The notes below the pieces were generated by a model, which saw only the letters and a program-made list of their open reading frames with translations, was not told where the DNA came from and did no database searches. Made by a program: the position numbers and the translations under genes. Of a stretch of DNA of 64,000 bases, positions 29,868-40,137 are shown in pieces. Numbering within the stretch: position 1 is the stretch's first letter; each line of letters opens with the position of its first letter. The stretch covers positions 4,464,001 through 4,528,000 of the forward strand of contig NZ_CP133838.1 of the NCBI RefSeq assembly GCF_031432975.1, read 5' to 3'. This DNA is from Buttiauxella selenatireducens (GTDB lineage Bacteria; Pseudomonadota; Gammaproteobacteria; Enterobacterales; Enterobacteriaceae).

Positions 29868-32230
29868 CAGGAATGTACCTCATGCAGCAGCTTCATAATC
29901 TCGGCACTAACAGCATCCAGATCGGCATCAATCTCTTCTAATGGGCGCGGTGGTTGGTAAACATAGAAATGGCGGTTAAACGGAATTTCATAACCAACAA
30001 TCCCCACCTCACCGTCTTTGGCATCTCGCTTATCGGCGTTAATCCAGGCATCGGATACATGTGGCAGAACTTCAGCTTTAAAGTAGTTTTCAATCAGGTC
30101 GCTGGTGGCAATGGCTGGGTTTAACGGTACGTTCTCGTTATCGCGCAGATCGCCGTCCTGTTCGAACTCCACCACTTTGCCTTTGTATTCAAATGCGCCG
30201 TACAGTGGCTGGGCGGCTTCTTTCAGCACCTTTTTCACTACCGGTTCGGCGGCAGGGTTTTTAGTGGTGATGGCATCGATAAACTGTTTGTTCTCTTTAG
30301 TATCGAGCTTCACGCCAGCCGTTTTAATCGCATCTTTCAGAGTGAGCTGGAACTCATTAAAGTCATTACTAACCAGAACTTTGCCACCCGCTTTTGCACC
30401 CAATGCCGTCTGGATTTGCTGCGCTTTATCCATCAATGCGCGTTGTGCTAGCCACAGTTTGCTGTCCAGAAGGTCTTTAATTTGCTTCTCTTTCAGTTCA
30501 GCAAATTCCGCTTTGATAATGGCGCGGGCTTCTACCTCCAGCTCGCTAAAATCGCCGTAGCTATCGGCATTCCACTGTGCGCCAAACTCTTCAAACAGGC
30601 GTTCCAATGGCGCGTTAAGCGGTTTGGTTGCAAAACGCAAAATAGCGATAGCTTCGTCAGTCACTTGTGCAGACAAACGTAGCGGGCGTTCGATGGTCAG
30701 GCGGCGGTAGCCAAAATCAGTGCTGTTAAAGATTTTACTGGCAAAGGTTTTCGGCGCTTCAGTTTTGGTTGTAGCAGACTGACGGCCACGGTTAGATTTT
30801 TGCTCCGGTGCTTTATCAAGCCCCAACTCTTCAAGAGAAGTCGCATCCACCACTTCAAACTCACCAAAGGTCTGGGTGATAAGCTTAATATCGTCCTCAC
30901 CCATCAGGTTACGCTTGGAACCTAAAGACTTGCGCATCTTGCCGCACAGGTTGGTGCCATCAATGAGCTGGACTTTGCCTTTACGCTCGGCGGCTTTCTT
31001 GTTCGACAGAATCCACACATAGGTGGCAATGCCGGTGTTGTAGAACATATCCGTCGGCAGCGCGACAATGCCTTCCAGCAAATCGGCTTCCAGAATATAA
31101 CGGCGGATTTCACTCTCACCGCTACCTGCACCGCCGGTAAACAGCGGCGAACCGTTAAGGATAATGCCGATACGCCCACCGTTGCTCACCGAGCCATCAA
31201 CATTGCCGTTATCGCGCATTTTGCTGATCAGGTGCATCAGGAACAGCAGCGAGCCATCGGACACACGCGGCAGGCCTGGACCAAAACGCCCGTTAAAGCC
31301 TTTTTGCAGGTGTTCGTCGTTAATCTCGCCTTCAATCTTCTTCCAGTCCACGCCAAACGGTGGGTTAGATAGCATGTAGTCGAACTGGTCTTGCGGGAGC
31401 TGGTCGTTGGAAAGCGTGTTCCCCAGCTTGATGCGGCTGACGTCCTGGCCTTTGATCAGCATATCGGCTTTACAGATGGCATAAGACTCAGGGTTCAGCT
31501 CCTGACCAAACGCACGCATCACCGCATTTGGGTTTAACTCGTGCACATATTCCATGCCAGAAGAGAGGAAACCACCAGTACCGGCTGTCGGGTCGTAAAT
31601 GGTACGGATGATGCCGTCTTTAGACAGCGCTTCATCATCTTCCATAAACACCAGCGAGGTGGTTAAGCGCACGATATCGCGTGGGGTAAAGTGCTCCCCG
31701 GCCGTCTCGTTTGAGCTCTCCGCAAAACGGCGGATTAACTCTTCAAACACCAGCCCCATTTCATGGTTAGAAATGGCTTTCGGGCTCAGGTCTGTGGTGG
31801 CGAATTTCTTAACAATTTTGAACAGCAGGTTGGCATCATCCAGCAGGCCAACAAACTCACTGAATTTGAAATGCTCAAAGATTTCACGCGCGTCCTTTGA
31901 GAAGCACTGAACGTAGTTCTCAAGGTTTTCCCGGATGTCGTTCTGCCCCATCTTGCCAAGATCCATCTGCGAGGTATTGAAGAACGACAAACCTTTGGTG
32001 GCGCGTAACAGAAACTTCTCTCGCCCTTCTTCCGGCAACGGGCTGGCTTTCAGCTTTTCTGCTTCCGCAACCACAGCCTCTTTGGTCGGCGCTAACACGC
32101 ACTCAAGACGGCGTAACAGCGTAAAAGGCAGAATCACGCGCCCGTACTGGGATTGCTTAAAATCACCACGCAGCAGGTCAGCGACCGACCAGATAAAGGC
32201 AGCCGTTTGAGAGAAGTTAGTGTTAGTCAT
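29867..32230 (-). CDS. hsdM: Type I DNA methyltransferase subunit HsdM
   Basis: A 787-residue N6-adenine methyltransferase. The AdoMet motif [10 protein letters not shown] lies near residue 214 and the catalytic NPPFG near 289. An HsdM N-terminal helical domain precedes them ([19 protein letters not shown]), and a long C-terminal extension is predicted to pack on HsdS. With HsdS it methylates both strands of the target and protects host DNA from HsdR. I chose the ATG at 32230 ([10 protein letters not shown]); longer frames upstream lack similarity. First gene of the hsdM-hsdS-hsdR operon on the minus strand. Confidence 0.94.
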   Translation of the reverse strand: MTNTNFSQTAAFIWSVADLLRGDFKQSQYGRVILPFTLLRRLECVLAPTKEAVVAEAEKLKASPLPEEGREKFLLRATKGLSFFNTSQMDLGKMGQNDIRENLENYVQCFSKDAREIFEHFKFSEFVGLLDDANLLFKIVKKFATTDLSPKAISNHEMGLVFEELIRRFAESSNETAGEHFTPRDIVRLTTSLVFMEDDEALSKDGIIRTIYDPTAGTGGFLSSGMEYVHELNPNAVMRAFGQELNPESYAICKADMLIKGQDVSRIKLGNTLSNDQLPQDQFDYMLSNPPFGVDWKKIEGEINDEHLQKGFNGRFGPGLPRVSDGSLLFLMHLISKMRDNGNVDGSVSNGGRIGIILNGSPLFTGGAGSGESEIRRYILEADLLEGIVALPTDMFYNTGIATYVWILSNKKAAERKGKVQLIDGTNLCGKMRKSLGSKRNLMGEDDIKLITQTFGEFEVVDATSLEELGLDKAPEQKSNRGRQSATTKTEAPKTFASKIFNSTDFGYRRLTIERPLRLSAQVTDEAIAILRFATKPLNAPLERLFEEFGAQWNADSYGDFSELEVEARAIIKAEFAELKEKQIKDLLDSKLWLAQRALMDKAQQIQTALGAKAGGKVLVSNDFNEFQLTLKDAIKTAGVKLDTKENKQFIDAITTKNPAAEPVVKKVLKEAAQPLYGAFEYKGKVVEFEQDGDLRDNENVPLNPAIATSDLIENYFKAEVLPHVSDAWINADKRDAKDGEVGIVGYEIPFNRHFYVYQPPRPLEEIDADLDAVSAEIMKLLHEVHS

Positions 32231-32340
32231 GAGTGATACCAAAGAGTGTGACGAATGGACGTGATTATACATAAGCCATTTTGCATCGCACTGCATTGAT
32301 GCGCATCGTTTTGAAATCAGGCTTTGGGGAGGCGTTCAAT

Positions 32341-32370
32341 AAAAATGCCAGTCAGTTTCCCGACTGGCAT
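32341..32370 (-). terminator. Terminator of the autotransporter gene
   Basis: Read on the minus strand, ATGCCAGTC-GGGAAACT-GACTGGCAT is followed by TTTTTATT. It lies 36 bp after the autotransporter stop and before the hsdM operon. Confidence 0.88.
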
Positions 32371-32405
32371 GGTCTAAAGTGAAGAAGTCTTAATGGACGT
32401 TTTAG

Positions 32406-35400
32406 TTAAAAATTATATTTCACACCAATCATTGCAGCACTATCACTATAACCGTGGCTGCCAATTTGGCTTCCGACATTACCCCAGATATTGAGGCTAT
32501 TGTTGATTTTCCCTTCCACACCAATTTTCAACTCAGCAATATCTTTGGCTCCGGCCATGGATGAGAAATCGCTATTCATCGTAGTACCAAAGCTTTTGCT
32601 GTTGTGGATCCAGTTTGCTTCAACAAATGGCTCAAACTCTCGCCCTTTACCATTGTCCATTTGGTTATGGCCCCTGAGATAAGTTCTGACACCCAGGCGA
32701 GTCATGAGATTGCCATCTCCCTCCATTCCCACACGAGTTCCATTTGCTTCGGTATGTGGATCAGCTTTAACACCCATCCATACAGCCTGGGCATGTGGTT
32801 GAACATACACAGTGTTAGTACTGCCTTTACTGCCCTTGAACTCGGCGGTTTTAAAGGTATAGCCCGTTTCTACTGAGGCGGTAAAGCCATTAGACTTATA
32901 GGATTCAGATGCCAAATCATCACCCTTCACACTGTTATTGAACCAGTTGTACTGTACCCAGGTATCAACATATGTACCGGTATATTCAGCTTCGTTGGCA
33001 AACCATGTGCCGTAAACACCCACGCTGTAGCCGTTAACCGATCCATCAGCTTTGTAGTGTGTCACCGAGGAGCGAGTGTTACTGCTGTTGTTACCATATC
33101 CCGCCATCACACCAAGATGGGTACGGCTTCCACCTTCTGAACCCCAATCCGCAATGTCTCCCCCCAACTGCAGGACATAACGATTGCTTTGTGTTTTCAA
33201 TTGACCAGTATTGTCGCGGAAACGATTATGCCCACCGGTGTTACGCATCCACATGCTGGTCACTTTCTCTTCACCAGTCAGTGCATCAACATAATTTGTC
33301 TCACCCAGACGGTCATGTAATGTGGTAACAAACATGGTATTAGCCGCCGCGATATTAGCGGTGTATGCCCCAGCTTCAGGACGTACGACACGCTCGGAAG
33401 CAGAATTATCCGTGTCTTCTGGCTTTGGCTTATTATCCTCGGGAGCACGAAGTTGTGATTCCAGATACCAGTTCCCATCAGACTTCCCTTTATTCAGGAA
33501 GTAATCATAAGCTCCTGCAACGGCACGCCCCTGGAGCGTAAAATCACCATTCGAGTTGCCACCAACCTGAACGACTTCAATACCTTTATTAGTCTGTGCG
33601 CCATAGCCTCCCAAATTGCTGACCTGAACACGCGTACTACCTGAGGTATCGCCATTCACTACCATTTTGTCCGTTGTGGAGTTGTCATCGCCCAATACGG
33701 TGTTCAGTGAAAGCAGTCCGTTATCACCGGTATAGTTACCATTAACAACCAGTACATTCCCCGCGGTTGCGCCAGCCAGTTTTATCTCGCCACTATTGGT
33801 GAGGCTTCCGACCGTTAGCGTACTCTTCACCTGATTGGTATAACCGCTTAGTGTATTCAGTGCGGCCAATGTTCCCTTGTTGTTAACACTTCCTGTCACC
33901 TCACCATTACCACCAAGTGTCGCACCTGATGCAATATTGACCTCACCATTTCCTGACAACTTGCCATTCTCTGACTCGTTATTACCAAGGATCCAGCGCC
34001 CCTGCTGAATAGTAGTTGTACCGGAATACGACAGTTCTCGGTTAACAACCAAATCTGCAGCGCCTAATTTCTCAACATCACCCGTGCCAGTAATGGCATT
34101 CATCAATTGCCAGCCCGTATCAGCCGTCAAGTGCAGGATCCCGTCGTTATTGACTTTTGCTGTCCCCAGGTTTTTAGAAGCATAGGCATGCAGTTGGCTA
34201 CCGCTGCCCACAGCAAAGTTTCCACTAAAAGCACTGTTATCTGCCGTCAGTGTGATATCTGCATTATCCTTGAGTTCAACCAGACCGGAGCCCGCCAGTT
34301 GCTTGCTTAATTGGCCTGTAATCGCTGTATCGTTTGCCTGTTGTTTGACGAAGGTTAGACGGTCGTCATTTGCTTGCAGGTTTAAAATGCCTGAGTCACC
34401 TAGCCCCGACACATTATTCAGCAATACCGTTGAGCCGCCTTCAACCGAAACATCGCCAGTAAAACTAGAATTCGCGCCGTTTACAGTTACGACACTCGGA
34501 TCAATAATCAACTTGCCGCTACCTAGCAGCGTATTAGAGCTGATAGTACCGCCGTCGGTATTACCCGTTGTACGCAAGCCATCTGTAATAAGCAGTTCAC
34601 TACCGGCAGACAATATTATCTGACTACCAGCCGCAGTATTCAGAGCACCGACCTTCTGGCTGTGCCCCTGCATATCAACTTTTGCGTTATTTTCTATACG
34701 CAGATTATTTGTGTTACCCAATACCCCATCGTTTGCCAGAGCCAGCGTGCCACTGTTAACAACCGTTTCTCCTGAATAGTCGTTATCCAGGTTAGACAGT
34801 GAAACCACACCCGTACCGGTATCTATATGTAAATCACCGCTACCAGTCACTTTGGCGCTCAGATCACTGGATGGACCTTGTTTACCGTAACTGTTAAGGA
34901 CTAAGGAATCAGCGCCCCGACTCAGCAGCTCTACTTGAGTAAGACCATAGTTGATGTATAAACCATCAGCACTATCGCCACCAGTAAGGCGATAATCCCA
35001 GGTCCCTATTGCCACTGTTTTACCTTGCTGGGTAATGTCTGCATTCAAGGCATCAGAAATCACATTTCCATTTTTGTCGACCAGAGTCAGGTTGCCTGCA
35101 CTCCCCTGAACCGCAGTATCAGAAGTCGCCAACTTAATCAGATTGCCCGCATCATCCTGTTCAAGAATAGTCAGTTGGCTATTTAGCTGCGGAGGAGCAT
35201 TACTCACGCTGCCCGTATCAACCTGGACTGTTCCTCGTCCGAGCAGATTCATATCTGTTGCTTTTATCGTTCCTGCTGCGGTGCTATTTCCGGGAGTAAC
35301 ACAATCAAAACTTACAGTACCCCCACTAAAGGCTAAGCCACCGATGTGTTGTTCACCGTTCCCAACGTGGGTAAAGTTACCGCTTCCGGTATTCAGTGTT

Positions 35401-38400
35401 GCCTTGCTCAATGCAGCGGTATTCAGGCCGGAGAGTTCAAAACGGCTGTTAGTTAAATGCACAGAGCCATTAAAGCCATCTACTGCATTGTTTGCAGTAA
35501 AATTAAATTGCCCATTATTAGCATCAACAAACACGGTACCATTGCCCGTTATATGGCTGTTAAATGCCAGATCAGAGGTAGATTTGAGTTCCAGTCGGCT
35601 GGTGGAATCAATGTTATAGCCCGTGCCATTCGCATCACTTGCCATATCGCCCAAAGCCGGATTTATACCATCCAGAGTGAGCGTAGAACCTGACGTTAAA
35701 TCAATATGTTCGATGCCAGTAATGGCATCGGCGCGATCCCAAATATACGCCGCATTCTGCAAACGCAACGTATCATCACCGCCACCACCATTTACAGATG
35801 TGAAAATTAAGTTTTCACTGGCTTTCACACCAGAAAGCAGGAACACATCATTACCGGAATCGGTGGTGAAATCAGTACCCGTACTACCTGATTCCAGCGT
35901 GACCAGATTGTCACCTTTAAGAAGGTTTATTTGCCCGAGGATATTTGCGCCGCTGGCATTGGTGAATTTCACACCATTACCATTGGTCGTTTCTATAGCT
36001 ATGGCATCTTTATCAGCAGCCTGTATATCGCCATGGTTAATAAAGGTATTAACAAAACCATTGTTAATATCAACGACCGGAGATATTGAGGATTTAGACT
36101 TCAGCACACCCGACTGCTCTACCTGCTGAGTAGTGCCTTTGACGGTTAATGCTGCACCACCATTGCTGTCGAGTACATTTACATTTACCCCGGTTTTAAG
36201 ATCGGTTGAAGCATCGGTCACAATGCCTTTACCAGCGGCTTGCTGCACATTAATCGTCAGATTTTTTGAGTCCGACATATCGAGAGACTGATCGGTCTGT
36301 GAACCATTCGCGAGATTTTCAAACAGAATACCCGTACCACTACCGGTAACATTAATCGTTCCCGAGTTGGTTTGCTCCAGTGATGCACCGGTATGAATAC
36401 CAATTCCATTTCCAACATTAATGGTCGTATTGGTCAGTTGGATACCAGAAATGTTGGCTATGTTTTCTATGGCACTACCCGTGCCGTTGCTATCCATATC
36501 GATAGTGGCATCTTTGACGGTCAAACCTTTAGCGCCATTAGCAAGCAAAATACCATGGGCTGTTCCGGCAGCCTGAGTAACTCCATTACCAGTCAGATTT
36601 AAAGTCGCGTTGTTGCCAACCTGGAAAGCAGCATTTCCATCGATAGCACTGACAGTTGACTGATTATTAACGACAGAATCAGCCCCCTGAATGTCTACCG
36701 CAGTACCATTAACACTGATATCACCGTCATTATTAAGCGTCCCGCCAGAAATGAGGACTCCAGTGCTACCCGCCTGGTCAAGATTTATAGTGCCCTTGTG
36801 ATTTAATGTGCCACCGTTGCGCGCAATATAGCCAAAAGCGCCACTGGCAGTATTGCTACTATTAAGTGTTGCAAAGCTGGTGAGTACAGAATCCCCTTTT
36901 AAGCCAGTAATAACATTGCCGTCAAGATCATAGTAGTCGCCATCAACAATTCCAGCCGTCGTATTTTTACCTGCTACTTTTATGATCGCTGTATTTGAGG
37001 TAATTTCACCACTTGCACCACCTTCAATTCGAATACCTGTTGCACCATCACCCGTAATCTCAAGTGATTGCGATCCTGCCGAAGTAAATTTACTGCCAAT
37101 ACCAGTAACTTGTATGATAGAAGAATCTTTTCCAGACGCTTTTAGAAGAGAGCTACCCGCACTATTGCTGTTGAAATTCGCACCACCCTCAATACGATAT
37201 AACGTCGAATTTTCGGTGGAAACATCCTGTGCTTGCGTAGAAGAATTGTTAATCTCGGAACCATTGCCATAAATAAAATAGCCAATCTGGTTTTTACCGC
37301 TATTGAGCTTTAACTGTCCCGTATTAGAAATATCAATCTTACCGCCATTACGAGCATGTAAACCAATGGCGTTATCCGCATCCAGATTAACTCTACCATT
37401 CAGTAACAAATAGGAACCATTACCCTCAACCCACCCACCAAAATTCTTTAATGTTGACGAAATATCACCATTAATGATATTGATTTCACCCGTACTGTTA
37501 GCTGTACTTCCATTAAGTAATTTGATTCCTACAGCGCTATATCCATTTAGATTAATTTTTCCGTTGTTAACAATACCGGACGCCCCATTATCAGCAAGAA
37601 TACCAATGTTTTGCGCCGTCTTCGTTCCATTGATATCAATAATCCCGTCCTGCTTGACGGTTATGTTACCGGCTCCATCAGCTTTAATCGCCATCGCATT
37701 TTCTACATTCTTACCTATCGCGATAGTTCCGGTATTGTTGATAGTGCCGCTTTTGATGAACATTCCGATAGCAGGGAGCTTCACATCTACATCGTTCGTC
37801 GCTTCACTAATGGTAGACTGAGCTGTCCGACCAATATAAATATTCCCCGCATTATTAGCATTCGCGGATCCCTGCACAAAAACACCATAGGTGTACAGGT
37901 TGTCTAATGCATCAGTGGGCTCGCCGCCAGTGGCAATATTCATTACACCACTTGCACCGTTGTTAAATGTGGCTGTATCCTCTAACACCACCCCCGTCGC
38001 ATTGAAAGAACGTTGACGCGATGCCACATTGATGACACCCGAGTTTTCTACAAGCGTTGATCCCGTAGCATAAATAGCCGTGTGCGCTCCTGCAAAGGCA
38101 TTTGTGACATCTTTGCTTGTTCCCGCATCAAGAACCCCGCGGTTATTTACAGTACTGTCACGCGCCGAGACAATATAATCCCCACCAGCAGCACCATCAG
38201 CCACGCCAAGCGTACCTTCATTATTTAACGTCGCACCATTAGTTAAACTGACAACACTAACATCGCTGAATACCGCTTGAATATTTGCATCATTTGATAT
38301 ATTCACAATGGAACGTGAACCGTGAGCATTAATAAATGAGTTCACATCTCTATTTGCTTGTTTGAGTATATTATCCCCTGCAGATATACCCGTATTAAAC

Positions 38401-39407
38401 TGAATGCTATGATTCCCTGAGTTGCTATAAGCTTTTGCGAACTCCGCGTCATATTGATCCGGTGATAACGTACCATTACTTATCGCATTGATTAATGCTG
38501 TGTTATAGTTTTTTAAGTCATTAAGTGACGTTACGGTGTAGTCACCAATAGCGCTTGTAAATCTCCCGGAAAAATCTGTGCTATTGAAATTATAAAAATT
38601 ACCTGCTGGCGGAAAAAAATTCATCACATTGCCACTTTTGACAATAGTTTTTGAATTATAATTTAGTACTGCATCATTTGTATCTGAAGCCTGACTACCG
38701 ACATCAAAAACACGTGTCTCTTTAGTCACAGCAGCGAAATTATTTTGGCTATTAGTGGCCCAACTTGCATCTTTGGTTCCAACATCAACATTGAGTGTTC
38801 CTCCGGCAGTTACCGAAGCAAGTCTCATGTTGTAATATTGTTTATCCCCTACAGGGGTGTTGATCGTCACGACCATATCGCCAACAACCTGGCTAGAAAA
38901 ATTGCCATTATCGTAAACTGCAATCGTTCTTGTAGCTCCCGTAACAGGATCGGTATAATTTATATCTTTCGTATGTCCACCAAAACTAACGGTCGAAAGA
39001 TTAACATCTGAACTCCCCGGAATCAGATAGCCTTTTTTTTCAGCATCGCGGATGCTGATCTGAACAAAACCAGACTGGCCAGGAGAAATACCACCAAATC
39101 CATATGTGCCGGTGATTAAATTAGTTGTTTCAGAGTTTCCGATCGTCAGACTGCCAACTCCATTACTATTCAACTCCGGAGAAAACAGTGGGATTACTTG
39201 AGAGGCAGCATTAACTGAAGATATACCAGAAATAGATGTTAAAATAAAAGCTGTAATAAATTTAATTTTGAAAGGCGAAACAACAAGGCTTGTGATTATA
39301 TTTTTATTAGAATTATTTGATTTAACACCATTGCTTTTTGCAAGTTCAGATACGACAATAAAACATGAGTGACTTACACTCCAAATTACTTTAAAAACGC
39401 TATTCAT
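32406..39407 (-). CDS. Giant type V autotransporter adhesin (AIDA/pertactin type)
   Basis: A 2333-residue surface protein. The N-terminus carries an extended signal peptide region (MNSVFKVIWSVSHSCFIVVS, then ELAKSNG) and a second hydrophobic stretch ending near residue 69 (SSVNAAS). The passenger is a long beta-helix-like domain of Asn/Gly-rich rungs. A proline/acidic linker precedes a C-terminal barrel of about 280 residues that starts near SMWMRNTGGHNRF and ends with the terminal Phe (IGVKYNF). Such proteins mediate adhesion, aggregation or biofilm formation. The passenger has one Cys (VSFDCVTPG), uncommon for secreted passengers. The reading frame is intact. It is AT-rich compared with the chromosome, fitting horizontal transfer and H-NS silencing (inference). 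Confidence 0.94.
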   Translation of the reverse strand: MNSVFKVIWSVSHSCFIVVSELAKSNGVKSNNSNKNIITSLVVSPFKIKFITAFILTSISGISSVNAASQVIPLFSPELNSNGVGSLTIGNSETTNLITGTYGFGGISPGQSGFVQISIRDAEKKGYLIPGSSDVNLSTVSFGGHTKDINYTDPVTGATRTIAVYDNGNFSSQVVGDMVVTINTPVGDKQYYNMRLASVTAGGTLNVDVGTKDASWATNSQNNFAAVTKETRVFDVGSQASDTNDAVLNYNSKTIVKSGNVMNFFPPAGNFYNFNSTDFSGRFTSAIGDYTVTSLNDLKNYNTALINAISNGTLSPDQYDAEFAKAYSNSGNHSIQFNTGISAGDNILKQANRDVNSFINAHGSRSIVNISNDANIQAVFSDVSVVSLTNGATLNNEGTLGVADGAAGGDYIVSARDSTVNNRGVLDAGTSKDVTNAFAGAHTAIYATGSTLVENSGVINVASRQRSFNATGVVLEDTATFNNGASGVMNIATGGEPTDALDNLYTYGVFVQGSANANNAGNIYIGRTAQSTISEATNDVDVKLPAIGMFIKSGTINNTGTIAIGKNVENAMAIKADGAGNITVKQDGIIDINGTKTAQNIGILADNGASGIVNNGKINLNGYSAVGIKLLNGSTANSTGEINIINGDISSTLKNFGGWVEGNGSYLLLNGRVNLDADNAIGLHARNGGKIDISNTGQLKLNSGKNQIGYFIYGNGSEINNSSTQAQDVSTENSTLYRIEGGANFNSNSAGSSLLKASGKDSSIIQVTGIGSKFTSAGSQSLEITGDGATGIRIEGGASGEITSNTAIIKVAGKNTTAGIVDGDYYDLDGNVITGLKGDSVLTSFATLNSSNTASGAFGYIARNGGTLNHKGTINLDQAGSTGVLISGGTLNNDGDISVNGTAVDIQGADSVVNNQSTVSAIDGNAAFQVGNNATLNLTGNGVTQAAGTAHGILLANGAKGLTVKDATIDMDSNGTGSAIENIANISGIQLTNTTINVGNGIGIHTGASLEQTNSGTINVTGSGTGILFENLANGSQTDQSLDMSDSKNLTINVQQAAGKGIVTDASTDLKTGVNVNVLDSNGGAALTVKGTTQQVEQSGVLKSKSSISPVVDINNGFVNTFINHGDIQAADKDAIAIETTNGNGVKFTNASGANILGQINLLKGDNLVTLESGSTGTDFTTDSGNDVFLLSGVKASENLIFTSVNGGGGDDTLRLQNAAYIWDRADAITGIEHIDLTSGSTLTLDGINPALGDMASDANGTGYNIDSTSRLELKSTSDLAFNSHITGNGTVFVDANNGQFNFTANNAVDGFNGSVHLTNSRFELSGLNTAALSKATLNTGSGNFTHVGNGEQHIGGLAFSGGTVSFDCVTPGNSTAAGTIKATDMNLLGRGTVQVDTGSVSNAPPQLNSQLTILEQDDAGNLIKLATSDTAVQGSAGNLTLVDKNGNVISDALNADITQQGKTVAIGTWDYRLTGGDSADGLYINYGLTQVELLSRGADSLVLNSYGKQGPSSDLSAKVTGSGDLHIDTGTGVVSLSNLDNDYSGETVVNSGTLALANDGVLGNTNNLRIENNAKVDMQGHSQKVGALNTAAGSQIILSAGSELLITDGLRTTGNTDGGTISSNTLLGSGKLIIDPSVVTVNGANSSFTGDVSVEGGSTVLLNNVSGLGDSGILNLQANDDRLTFVKQQANDTAITGQLSKQLAGSGLVELKDNADITLTADNSAFSGNFAVGSGSQLHAYASKNLGTAKVNNDGILHLTADTGWQLMNAITGTGDVEKLGAADLVVNRELSYSGTTTIQQGRWILGNNESENGKLSGNGEVNIASGATLGGNGEVTGSVNNKGTLAALNTLSGYTNQVKSTLTVGSLTNSGEIKLAGATAGNVLVVNGNYTGDNGLLSLNTVLGDDNSTTDKMVVNGDTSGSTRVQVSNLGGYGAQTNKGIEVVQVGGNSNGDFTLQGRAVAGAYDYFLNKGKSDGNWYLESQLRAPEDNKPKPEDTDNSASERVVRPEAGAYTANIAAANTMFVTTLHDRLGETNYVDALTGEEKVTSMWMRNTGGHNRFRDNTGQLKTQSNRYVLQLGGDIADWGSEGGSRTHLGVMAGYGNNSSNTRSSVTHYKADGSVNGYSVGVYGTWFANEAEYTGTYVDTWVQYNWFNNSVKGDDLASESYKSNGFTASVETGYTFKTAEFKGSKGSTNTVYVQPHAQAVWMGVKADPHTEANGTRVGMEGDGNLMTRLGVRTYLRGHNQMDNGKGREFEPFVEANWIHNSKSFGTTMNSDFSSMAGAKDIAELKIGVEGKINNSLNIWGNVGSQIGSHGYSDSAAMIGVKYNF

Positions 39408-39466
39408 TATAATACCTTATTTACATCCGCATAAAAAAAACGGTTTAAATTATCACCTCTCATTCT

Positions 39467-39496
39467 GGTGAATATTGATCATCATCAATATTCACC
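39467..39496. promoter_or_regulatory. Perfect 13-bp palindrome upstream of the autotransporter
   Basis: GGTGAATATTGAT and ATCAATATTCACC with a 4-nt loop (CATC), 60-90 bp upstream of the autotransporter start. It could be an operator for a dimeric regulator or a 5' untranslated hairpin. There is no T run that would make it a normal terminator. Confidence 0.55.
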
Positions 39497-39692
39497 TTTG
39501 CGTAAAAAATGTTAAACATACTAAAAATACAAAGAATAAACCGTCATTAAAGGAAAATATAATCACCGCACAAATAATCACCATCAAAATATATAATACA
39601 AACTCACCATTTCTTTCTTCAAAATCGATGCCGATCAAAAAAACACTTTTAGTAACAAAGAAATCCGCACTGCGGGTTTGACTGATGCGCAT
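39492..39692 (-). CDS. Doubtful 66-codon hydrophobic ORF
   Basis: Encodes a peptide with two hydrophobic stretches (FVLYILMVIICAVIIF and LFFVFLVCLTFF). It lies in the AT-rich region upstream of the autotransporter, ends inside the palindrome and has no clear ribosome site. Such sequences arise easily by chance in AT-rich DNA. I list it because the region of about 550 bp otherwise holds no gene. Confidence 0.15.
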   Translation of the reverse strand: MRISQTRSADFFVTKSVFLIGIDFEERNGEFVLYILMVIICAVIIFSFNDGLFFVFLVCLTFFTQR

Positions 39693-39962
39693 TAATTAGC
39701 CCGGTAAGAATTAAGAAATACTGAAGTGATGGGGTTTTCTGTTTTTGAGCAGAGATACACCATCCTTCTCCAGGATACGCTCATATGGATATATCGTTAG
39801 GGAAGTAATACGTAGGGGATGACTAAAGAAATCATCTTAGTGTTCTGTATGATTATCGAACAAACGATGGTATCTACTAAGATCTCAATGTACTTACATC
39901 TCAGCCCATTTAAACAACTGCTGATTAAACTCTACCAAGTGTTGTCCATGAAGGGAGAAACC

Positions 39963-40130
39963 ATGCCGTATCAAATAACCCAAGAACAAATCTACCGCTC
40001 CGTTGCCAGCTCAACAGCCATTGAAACAGGTAAACCCGTACACGAAATTGAGCGACAGCTTAAACTTAAACGCAACCGAAAACTGGCGAAAACCGTCGGC
40101 CTCGCCAGCAAATCCAGAGATCCGATTTAA
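39963..40130 (+). CDS. Small 55-residue basic island protein
   Basis: Begins MPYQITQEQIYRSVASS and ends ASKSRDPI, with a good ribosome site (GGGAGAAACC before ATG). The second half is basic and likely helical (ERQLKLKRNRKLAKTVG). It converges on the integrase gene with 7 bp between stops. I do not recognise a family. Position suggests a link to island maintenance or recombination, but this is inference. Confidence 0.6.
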   Translation: MPYQITQEQIYRSVASSTAIETGKPVHEIERQLKLKRNRKLAKTVGLASKSRDPI

Positions 40131-40137
40131 TCAGACT

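Noticed and set aside
33059-38150. Many plus-strand open frames opposite the autotransporter
   Set aside because: They are antisense shadows of a long repetitive gene; none has a ribosome site or family features.
33500-38300. Repetitive pattern that might suggest a CRISPR array
   Set aside because: The repeats are irregular Asn/Gly-rich coding units of a beta-helix passenger, not constant repeats with unique spacers. No cas genes are present in the window.
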